A program made the position numbers and the translations under genes. The notes beneath the pieces were generated by a model. That model was not told the origin of the DNA and made no database searches. It saw nothing but the letters and a program-made list of their open reading frames with translations. Positions 1 through 5,741 of a DNA stretch of 5,741 nt are shown in pieces. The DNA is from an uncultured Clostridia bacterium. GTDB taxonomy: Bacteria > Bacillota_A > Clostridia > Oscillospirales > Oscillospiraceae. Numbering within the stretch: position 1 is the stretch's first letter; each line of letters opens with the position of its first letter. Where the stretch lies: contig CAMZJG010000076.1 in the NCBI GenBank assembly GCA_947307505.1, positions 1-5,741 of the forward strand, given 5' to 3'.

Positions 1-398
1 AGGGGACGCTTGCCGCTCTTTTTCAGCCAGGCGGCCAGCTTGGCGCCGTTGGTGGTTTTGCCGGCGCCCTGGAGACCCACCAGCATGAGGATGGTGGGGG
101 GCTTGGGGGAGATGTTGATCTTGGCGTTTTCCTTGCCCATGGTCTCCGTGAGTTCTTCGTTCACGATCTTGATGACCATCTGGGCGGGGGTGAGACTGGC
201 CAGAACGTCCTGCCCCAGGGCGCGCTGGCTGACCCGGGCGATAAAGTCCTTGACGACCTTATAGCTGACGTCCGCCTCCAGCAGGGCCATGCGCACGTCC
301 CGCATGGCTTCCTTGATATCCGCCTCCGTCAGACGGCCCTTGCTCCGGAGCCGCTTGAAGGTGGCGGAGAGTTTTTCCGATAAGCTCTCAAATGCCAT
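1..398 (-). CDS. ffh: Signal recognition particle protein Ffh, N-terminal part (cut by left edge)
   Basis: Ffh is the GTPase that, with 4.5S/scRNA, binds signal sequences of nascent membrane and secreted proteins and docks with FtsY at the membrane. The 132 codons seen begin MAFESLSEKL, the usual start of the family, and cover the helical N domain (about residues 1-88) with the conserved stretch EADVSYKVVKDFI (41-53). The G domain then begins, with the P-loop GLQGAGKTT at 108-116. The rest of the G domain and the whole M domain lie beyond the left edge. The ATG at 396-398 is 13 bp after the ylxM stop, so the two are very probably co-transcribed and possibly translationally coupled, since only a weak purine-rich stretch precedes it. 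The reading frame is intact throughout. Identification is secure from the sequence; function is from family knowledge. Confidence 0.97.
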   Translation of the reverse strand, partial: MAFESLSEKLSATFKRLRSKGRLTEADIKEAMRDVRMALLEADVSYKVVKDFIARVSQRALGQDVLASLTPAQMVIKIVNEELTETMGKENAKINISPKPPTILMLVGLQGAGKTTNGAKLAAWLKKSGKRP

Positions 399-411
399 AG
401 CTCTAACCCGT

Positions 412-774
412 TTACAGCTTCATTTCCTGCAGCGTTTCCCGGAGCTTCCGGCAGCAGGCTTCCAGCTCCCGTTCCCGAGGCTGACCGGCGCTCAGCTCCA
501 GGAGCTCCACCGCCAGCCTTTCCGCTTCTCCGATCTGCCCCAGCAGCGCCGTATGCCGCGCGGCGAGGCCGGTCTTCCGTTCCACGTCCAGCAGCGTATT
601 CTCCGCCCGGACCAGGATATCCCGGACCCCCTGGCGGCTGATGCCCTCGTTTTCCCCGATCTCCCCCAGGGAGAGATTATCGTTGTAATAGAGGTCGATA
701 TACTGCCGCTGCTTCTCTGTCAGCAGTTCCCCGTAAAAATCGTTCAGCAGGGAGATATAGACGTTCTTATCCAC
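412..774 (-). CDS. ylxM: YlxM/UPF0122 family helix-turn-helix protein of the SRP operon
   Basis: A 120-residue protein of the YlxM (UPF0122, p13) family, encoded just upstream of ffh as in many Firmicutes. The N-terminal half resembles sigma-70 region 4: LTEKQRQYIDLYYNDNLSL (about 18-36) followed by the helix-turn-helix core GENEGISRQGVRDILVRAE (40-58). The C-terminal half (about 59-118) is rich in Leu, Glu, Arg and Ala and looks like a helical coiled coil. Length fits the family (about 105-125). Homologues have been linked to SRP function, with an effect on SRP GTPase activity reported in Streptococcus mutans; DNA binding is predicted from the fold only. Start choice: two in-frame GTG codons begin at 780 and 774. 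I prefer 774 (protein starting MDKNVYISLL) because GAGGTG at 783-778 can serve as its Shine-Dalgarno, while the GTG at 780 would lie inside that motif. The other start adds two residues. Confidence 0.93.
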   Translation of the reverse strand: MDKNVYISLLNDFYGELLTEKQRQYIDLYYNDNLSLGEIGENEGISRQGVRDILVRAENTLLDVERKTGLAARHTALLGQIGEAERLAVELLELSAGQPRERELEACCRKLRETLQEMKL

Positions 775-777
775 AGG

Positions 778-783
778 CACCTC
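778..783 (-). promoter_or_regulatory. Shine-Dalgarno of ylxM
   Basis: GAGGTG, read on the minus strand, matches the 3' part of the anti-Shine-Dalgarno pairing region and leaves a short but workable gap to the GTG at 774. It overlaps the alternative GTG at 780, which has no ribosome binding site of its own. This is the main reason for choosing the downstream start. Confidence 0.5.
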
Positions 784-815
784 AAGTGTAAAGCAAAAAT
801 CCCTTACAGGGGGTG

Positions 816-844
816 ATTCTACCGGAAACCCATGCCCTTGTCAA
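816..844 (-). promoter_or_regulatory. Sigma-A type promoter of ylxM-ffh
   Basis: On the minus strand TTGACA (844-839) is followed by exactly 17 bp and then TAGAAT (821-816): a perfect -35 and a one-mismatch -10 box. Transcription would start near 810-808 and leave a 5' leader of about 35 nt before the GTG at 774. The promoter lies in the only sizeable non-coding stretch of the window, directly upstream of ylxM, which supports a housekeeping promoter for the SRP operon. It is predicted from sequence only. Confidence 0.8.
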
Positions 845-895
845 GTGGGAATTTGCCTTTTTCCCGGAATACTTCCATCCGGCAGGTGGAAAACT

Positions 896-900
896 GGAAG
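896..900 (+). promoter_or_regulatory. Weak candidate ribosome binding site of the cyclic glucan synthase gene
   Basis: GGAAG sits 1 nt before the ATG at 902 and 4 nt before the adjacent in-frame ATG at 905, so if it is used it favours the second ATG. A second purine-rich element, AGGTGG at 884-889, is rather far from both. Neither is a strong Shine-Dalgarno, and I see no convincing plus-strand promoter in 781-901, so this start remains uncertain by a few codons. Confidence 0.3.
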
Positions 901-901
901 C

Positions 902-3900
902 ATGATGGAGAAAAAACGCTTGGATACGATGGAGCCCGGCGCTCTGCAGGCGCTGGGAAGACAGTGGGGAAAAGCTGCGGCCGTCTCCGGCAGGGGAACG
1001 AGCAATCGAGCCCTGCGGGAGCTGGCCGGGCTGGAAAAGACCCTGGAAAAGCGCAGGGAGGAGTATACGGAGGAGATGGCCCCTGCGGCGGAATGGCTCC
1101 TGGATAACTTCTATCTGGTGCGCCGGGATCTGGGGCGGATCCGGGAGGCGCTGCGCCGGAAGCGGCGGCTGCCCCGGCTTTCCGGGGGCGGACTGCGGGT
1201 CCTGGCTTTGACGGACGCCTTCACGGAGGCCTGCGGAGGCCGGGCGGAGGCTTCGATGCTTCGGGCTTTTCTCCGGGGAGCCGGGGAAGAGACGGATCTG
1301 GAGGAGGCGGAGCTGGGGCTGCTGGAAAGCGCCCTGCGCATGAGCCTGCTGAAGCGGCTGGCCCGCTCCCCCGAGTCGGCGGAGGCGGTGTTCACCGGCA
1401 TCCGTGTTCTGGATGCCATGGAGTTTTCCGCCCTGCTGGAGGAGGTCAGTCCGGTGGAGGCCATCCTGACCCGGGACCCGGCGGACGTCTATCCCCGGAT
1501 GGATTCGGAAAGCCGGGGGGCATACCGGCGACGGGTGAGCCGTCTGGCCCGGCGGGCGGGCATGACCGAGACCGCCGCCGCGAAGCGCGCCCTGCTCCTG
1601 GCAGAGGCGGGAAAAGATCATGTGGGGCGGTATCTCTTTTCTCTGCCGCTGGGGGAAAAGCCCGGAAGAAAGAGATACGCCCTGTACTTCGCCGCCTGCC
1701 TGCTCCCGGCGGCGGTCCTCACCGGCCTGAGTCTGGCGGCCTTTCGGAATTCTGCCGGGCTCCTTGCTCTGCTGCCTCTGCTGGAAGGGAGCAGATACCT
1801 GGCGGATTGGCTGGCAGGCCGCCTTTGCCGCCCGGTCCGGCTGCCCAGGCTGGATTATTCCCGGGGCATCCCGCCGGAGAGCCGAACCCTGGGGGTGAGC
1901 GTTCTGCTTCTCCGTTCCCCGGAGGAGGCGCGGGAGGCGGCAGCCAGGTTGGAACGCTTCCGCCTGGCCAACCGGGACGCGGGGGAGAATCTGCTCCTGG
2001 GAATCCTGGCAGACCTGCGGGAAGGCCCGCGGGAGAGGGAGGAAGGGGACGGCCCCATCCTGGAGGCCGCGGCGGAAGAGATCGGAAGGCTGAACGAAAA
2101 GTACGGCGGAGGCTTCTGCCTCCTGTGCCGGGACCGGAGCTGGAGCTGCCGGGACCGGGTCTGGCGGGGCTGGGAACGGAAACGGGGAGCCATCATGGAT
2201 CTGCTGGACCTCCTGGAGGGAGGGGAGAGCCGGGTGCGCCTGGCAGCGGGAGACCCGGACTGCCTCCGGGATGCGGTATTCCTCCTGGTGCTGGACTCAG
2301 ATACGGGCCTGCCCCCCGGTACGGCGGCGGCTATGGCGGCCATCCTGGCTCATCCCCTGCAGCGGGCGGCGGTGGACCGGGAGACCGGCCGGGTGAAGGA
2401 GGGATACGGGATCCTTCAGCCCCGGGTATCCGTATCCCTCCGGGATGCGGATCGTTCGGATTTCGCCCGGGTCTTCGCCGGACGGGGCGGGCTGGACCCC
2501 TACGGGGGCCCCAGCGGCGAGCCGGGGATGGACCTGTTCGGGGAGGGCAGCTATACAGGCAAAGGCCTCATGGACATCCGGGCGGCCCGCCTCTGCCTCC
2601 GGGGGCGATTCCCGGCGGAACGGCTCCTTTCCCACGACCTGGTGGAGGGGGCCTGGCTGGGCTGCGCCTATGCCGGGGATCTGGAGCTCAGCGACGGCTT
2701 TCCCGGCAGCATCCTCAGCTATTATGAGCGGCAGCACCGGTGGATCCGGGGAGACTGGCAGACCATACCCTGGCTCCTGCCCCGGGTGAGGAACGAAGCG
2801 GGGGACCGGGAGCCCAATCCCATCAGCCCTTTGAGCAAATGGAAGATCCTGGAGAACCTGCGCCGGAGCCTGCTGCCCCCGGCGGTGTTCCTGTCTGTTT
2901 ATTTGTACGGCGTCCTGGGCACGCCTGCTCTGGCGGCTGCTGCGGCGGCAGGGATCGCGGCCCTGGTCCTGAAGGTGGCCCTGGGTTCCCTGGGACCTCT
3001 GAGGGGCGGAAGACGCTGCCGGGGCGGGACCCTGGCCGCGCCGGTATCGGAGCTGCTTCAGCTCCTGCTGCTGCTTTTGTTTCTGCCCTACAGCGCCTGG
3101 GTGCATATCTCCGCCGTCTGCACCGCCCTGTGGCGGATGCTGATCTCCCGGCGGAAGCTGCTGCAGTGGGTGACAGCGGCGGAAAGCGGGGAAAGAAAGG
3201 ACAGTCTGCGCAAATATCTGCGGCGGATGTTTCCCTGTACCGCCGCAGGTCTCCTGGGTTTGCTGAGCGGGGATCCCATCCTGTCAGCCCTGTGCGTCCT
3301 CTGGCTCCTGGCCCCCTTTCTGGGCTGGGCCGTGAGCCGGGAACGCAGCGGCCGGGCTCGTCCCGGGGAGGAGGAAAGGGTCTTCCTGCTCCATACCGCC
3401 GGGGATATCTGGCGGTATTTTCAGCGCCTGGTGACAGAGGAACGGCACTGGCTTCCCCCGGACAACCTGCAGGAGACCCCGGAGGAGGAGATCGCGGAGC
3501 GCACCAGTCCCACCAATATCGGCCTGGCCCTGCTCAGTGCCGTGGCTGCCTGGGATCTGGGCCTCACGGACCGGGGATCCGCTTTTGCCCTGGTCGCCCA
3601 TATGCTGGATACCCTGGAGACCCTGCCTCGATTCCGGGGACACCTGTATAACTGGTACGATATCCGGAGCCTCGCGCCTCTGGAGCCGCCCTACGTCTCC
3701 ACCGTGGACAGCGGGAACCTGCTGGCCTGCCTGATCACCCTGGCCGGGGCGGCGGAGGAGGCGGGAGAGCCTGTCCTGGCGGAGAAGGCGAGGACCCTGG
3801 CCGGAGAGATGCCCCTGGATTTCCTCTACGACCGGGAGCGGAAGCTCCTGCATATCGGCTGGGATCCCCGGGGAAACCGGCCTTCCGGGGGCTGGTACGA

Positions 3901-5741
3901 TCTTCTGGCCAGCGAGGCCAGGATCACCAGTTATATCGCCGTAGCCCGGGGAGAGGCGGAGCTGAAGCACTGGCGGCGCCTCGGACGGGTCATGACCGGC
4001 AGGCGGGGCCGCTACGGCCTTGCCTCCTGGACCGGCACCATGTTCGAGTACTTCATGCCGGAACTCTTCCTGCCGGCCTGGCCCGGCTCCCTGCTCTGGG
4101 AGAGCGGACGTTTCTGTGCCGAGATGCAGCGCAGGGCGACGGTCCGGGGAGTCTGGGGCAGGTCTGAGTGCGCCTGCGCCCGCATGGACGCGGGGATGCA
4201 TTATGTCTACCAAGCCCAGGGCGTCCAGGCCCTGGCCCTGAAACGGGGGATGGACCGGGAGCAGGTGATCGCCCCCTACGCCTCCTTCCTGGCTCTGAGG
4301 CGGATCCCCGGGGCCGCGGTCAAAAACCTCCGGCGGCTCCGGGCCCTGGGGGCGGAGGGGATCTGCGGTTTTTATGAGGCGGTGGACTTCACCCCGGAGG
4401 GGGGAGAAACGGTGCGGGTGGTACGTTCTTTTATGGTCCACCATCTGGCCATGAGCCTGCTGGCTGCGGACAACGCCCTGGAGGATGAGTGCATGATCCG
4501 CCGTTTCCTCCGGGACCCGGAGATGGACGCCTATACGGTGCTGCTCCAGGAGCGGAGTCCCGCCTGGGACCGGGTGCGTCCCATCCGGGAATACCGGGGC
4601 GACGAGAAGCCGGAGCGCCGGGCCCTGGAGGGCTGGAGCCTGTGCCGGGAGGGCTTCGATCTGGTCCGGCCTGCCGTACTCCCCCTGTCCAACGGCCGGT
4701 ATCATCTGCTCATGACGGAACTGGGGAGCTCCCGCTCCCTGTGGGAAGGCCGCCTTCTGGCGGCATCGGACCTCCGTCGCTTCGGCGAGAGGCAGGGGCC
4801 TCTGCTCTTTGCCTCCGCGGGAGGCCGCTTTTTCTCCCTTCAGCCCGCACCGGAGTACGACGGGGAGACGGAGTACCGCTGGGAGTACGACGGCAGCCGC
4901 TTTATCCAGTTTTCCGCCCGGGAAGGCTGGCAGTTCCGGGTGGAGACCCGGGTGCCCGGCAGCGGCTCCGGGGAGCTGCGGAAGGTCACGGTGAAGAATC
5001 GTACGGGGGAACGGCAGGAGCTTATCCTGGCCCTGTATTTCGAGCCTGCCCTGTGTCCTCCCGAGGCCTGGGCGGCCCACCCTGCCTTTGCCCGCCTGGC
5101 CCTGGAGAGCCGGTTGGGGGAGGGTTGCCTTCTGGTGCGCCGGAGACCCGGCGGCCGGGAGCCGGAATGCGCCTGTGCGGCGGCCTGCTCCGAAGCCTGT
5201 GAATGGGAGACGGACCGGGACGCTCTGTTCGGGCGGGGCGGGATCCGTGCCATGCCCGCCGCCCTGCTCCGGCGGGGGTGCCGGATCAGAGCCTCCCAGG
5301 ATCCCTGCGTGCTGGCCAGGCTTCGCCTGGATCTGCGGCCGGGGGAAAACCGGCAGGTGACCTTTGCCCTGGCCATGGGGCGTAACGAAGGAGAGGCAGC
5401 GGCGGCGGTCCGGGAACTGCGCCGGCCCTTCGGGGAAAACGGCCTTTTCCCCCGCTGCGTCAGAGCCTTCGGACTGGCTGGAAGGGAGCTGGAGCGGGCC
5501 CTTGCCCTGGCCACGCCCCTGTTTTTCACCACCCCTGAGGTGCGGCGGCTGAGGGAGACGTATGGGGAATGGGATCGGGGGCCGGACGGCCTCTGGCAAT
5601 ACGGGATCTCCGGGGATCTCCCCGTTGCGGCGCCGGGGCCGGAGGGGGCTGAGCGGATGCTGCGCAGCTGGGCTCTCCTTCGGAGCCTGGGGGTCTCCTT
5701 CGACCTGGCCCTGCCGGTGGAGGATGAGGGGATCTACGGCA
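902..5741 (+). CDS. Cyclic beta-1,2-glucan synthase (NdvB/ChvB/Cgs family), C-terminus cut by right edge
   Basis: Multidomain membrane enzyme that polymerises glucose from UDP-glucose into beta-1,2-glucan, cyclises it and controls chain length (family knowledge). One frame stays open for 1613 codons to the right edge. Seen in order: conserved helix EWLLDNFY (64-71); hydrophobic membrane stretch about 259-300; GT84 domain with DSDTGLPPGT (from D465), LFGEGSYTGKG, HDLVEG (578-583) and QHRW (611-614), the expected sugar-nucleotide and acceptor motifs; membrane segments about 657-690, 715-745 and 777-807; glucoamylase-like/GH189 cyclisation domain about 820-1200 with TSPTNIG (868-874), HLYNWYD (914-920), STVDSGNL (933-940), MFEY (1047-1050), WGRSE (1085-1089) and FYEA (1157-1160); GH94-type beta-sandwich from LSNGRY (about 1262), reaching LWQYGISGDLP (about 1564-1574). 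The GH94 catalytic barrel is outside the window. GT84 motifs are canonical; the cyclisation domain deviates (HHLAMS at 1180-1185 where HHQGMS is usual). Start: ATG 902, with ATG 905 directly after it and in-frame GTG 845 and ATG 929 as alternatives. A cyclase-weak or linear-glucan enzyme remains possible. Confidence 0.93.
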   Translation, partial: MMEKKRLDTMEPGALQALGRQWGKAAAVSGRGTSNRALRELAGLEKTLEKRREEYTEEMAPAAEWLLDNFYLVRRDLGRIREALRRKRRLPRLSGGGLRVLALTDAFTEACGGRAEASMLRAFLRGAGEETDLEEAELGLLESALRMSLLKRLARSPESAEAVFTGIRVLDAMEFSALLEEVSPVEAILTRDPADVYPRMDSESRGAYRRRVSRLARRAGMTETAAAKRALLLAEAGKDHVGRYLFSLPLGEKPGRKRYALYFAACLLPAAVLTGLSLAAFRNSAGLLALLPLLEGSRYLADWLAGRLCRPVRLPRLDYSRGIPPESRTLGVSVLLLRSPEEAREAAARLERFRLANRDAGENLLLGILADLREGPREREEGDGPILEAAAEEIGRLNEKYGGGFCLLCRDRSWSCRDRVWRGWERKRGAIMDLLDLLEGGESRVRLAAGDPDCLRDAVFLLVLDSDTGLPPGTAAAMAAILAHPLQRAAVDRETGRVKEGYGILQPRVSVSLRDADRSDFARVFAGRGGLDPYGGPSGEPGMDLFGEGSYTGKGLMDIRAARLCLRGRFPAERLLSHDLVEGAWLGCAYAGDLELSDGFPGSILSYYERQHRWIRGDWQTIPWLLPRVRNEAGDREPNPISPLSKWKILENLRRSLLPPAVFLSVYLYGVLGTPALAAAAAAGIAALVLKVALGSLGPLRGGRRCRGGTLAAPVSELLQLLLLLLFLPYSAWVHISAVCTALWRMLISRRKLLQWVTAAESGERKDSLRKYLRRMFPCTAAGLLGLLSGDPILSALCVLWLLAPFLGWAVSRERSGRARPGEEERVFLLHTAGDIWRYFQRLVTEERHWLPPDNLQETPEEEIAERTSPTNIGLALLSAVAAWDLGLTDRGSAFALVAHMLDTLETLPRFRGHLYNWYDIRSLAPLEPPYVSTVDSGNLLACLITLAGAAEEAGEPVLAEKARTLAGEMPLDFLYDRERKLLHIGWDPRGNRPSGGWYDLLASEARITSYIAVARGEAELKHWRRLGRVMTGRRGRYGLASWTGTMFEYFMPELFLPAWPGSLLWESGRFCAEMQRRATVRGVWGRSECACARMDAGMHYVYQAQGVQALALKRGMDREQVIAPYASFLALRRIPGAAVKNLRRLRALGAEGICGFYEAVDFTPEGGETVRVVRSFMVHHLAMSLLAADNALEDECMIRRFLRDPEMDAYTVLLQERSPAWDRVRPIREYRGDEKPERRALEGWSLCREGFDLVRPAVLPLSNGRYHLLMTELGSSRSLWEGRLLAASDLRRFGERQGPLLFASAGGRFFSLQPAPEYDGETEYRWEYDGSRFIQFSAREGWQFRVETRVPGSGSGELRKVTVKNRTGERQELILALYFEPALCPPEAWAAHPAFARLALESRLGEGCLLVRRRPGGREPECACAAACSEACEWETDRDALFGRGGIRAMPAALLRRGCRIRASQDPCVLARLRLDLRPGENRQVTFALAMGRNEGEAAAAVRELRRPFGENGLFPRCVRAFGLAGRELERALALATPLFFTTPEVRRLRETYGEWDRGPDGLWQYGISGDLPVAAPGPEGAERMLRSWALLRSLGVSFDLALPVEDEGIYG

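Noticed and set aside
795..811. Small inverted repeat CCCT-TAC-AGGG followed on the minus strand by ATTTTT, resembling a terminator
   Set aside because: The stem is only 4 bp and lies at the predicted transcription start of ylxM-ffh, where an intrinsic terminator would make no sense; probably chance.
289..816. Plus-strand open frame of 175 codons antisense to ylxM and ffh
   Set aside because: It mirrors conserved ylxM and Ffh sequence on the other strand and has no recognisable domain.
838..873. Possible plus-strand promoter TTGTCA (838-843) with AATACT (868-873)
   Set aside because: The spacer is 24 bp, far from the 16-18 bp needed, and no better -10 element lies at the right distance.
782..1621. 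Minus-strand open frame of 279 codons over the intergenic gap and the start of the synthase
   Set aside because: Low-complexity translation, no family resemblance, and it would overlap the ylxM promoter and the N-terminus of the synthase.
1807..3651. Plus-strand open frames of about 300 codons (1807-2727 and 2740-3651) in another frame
   Set aside because: Gly/Pro/Arg-rich translations without domain character, fully overlapping the in-frame glucan synthase; frame shadows.
3284..5599. Open frame of 771 codons on the minus strand, antisense to the glucan synthase
   Set aside because: Its translation is low-complexity, rich in Pro, Gly, Gln and Arg, without recognisable motifs. It is the expected by-product of a GC-rich coding strand that rarely yields stop codons on the opposite strand, and the plus strand here encodes clear GT84/GH189/GH94 motifs.

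Overview
The window looks like a chromosomal segment from a GC-rich member of the Bacillota, most likely class Clostridia. The clue is a ylxM-ffh pair, an arrangement typical of Firmicutes and Mollicutes, in DNA with very strong G/C preference at third codon positions. I cannot place the genus from sequence alone.

The layout is simple: two divergent transcription units around a gap of about 120 bp. To the left, on the minus strand, are ylxM (an SRP-associated helix-turn-helix protein) and then, 13 bp downstream, the first 132 codons of ffh (the protein subunit of the signal recognition particle), which runs off the left edge. A near-consensus sigma-A type promoter (TTGACA, 17 bp spacer, TAGAAT) in the gap reads into ylxM-ffh.

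To the right, on the plus strand, one open frame runs without a stop from about 902 to the right edge, giving at least 1613 codons. I read it as a cyclic beta-1,2-glucan synthase (NdvB/ChvB/Cgs family). In order it has an N-terminal conserved helix, membrane segments, a GT84 glucosyltransferase domain with DSD, HDLVEG and QHRW motifs, more membrane segments, a glucoamylase-like cyclisation domain (GH189 type), and the beginning of a GH94-like domain. The GH94 catalytic barrel and the C-terminus lie outside the window. The same protein is thus expected to polymerise glucose from UDP-glucose, close the ring and trim the chain.

The two units have no evident functional link beyond sharing an upstream region; SRP could serve insertion of the large membrane synthase, but that is generic. 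No RNA genes, mobile elements, CRISPR arrays or long repeats were seen. The most notable points are the occurrence of this synthase next to SRP genes in a presumed Gram-positive and its departures from usual family motifs in the cyclisation domain.
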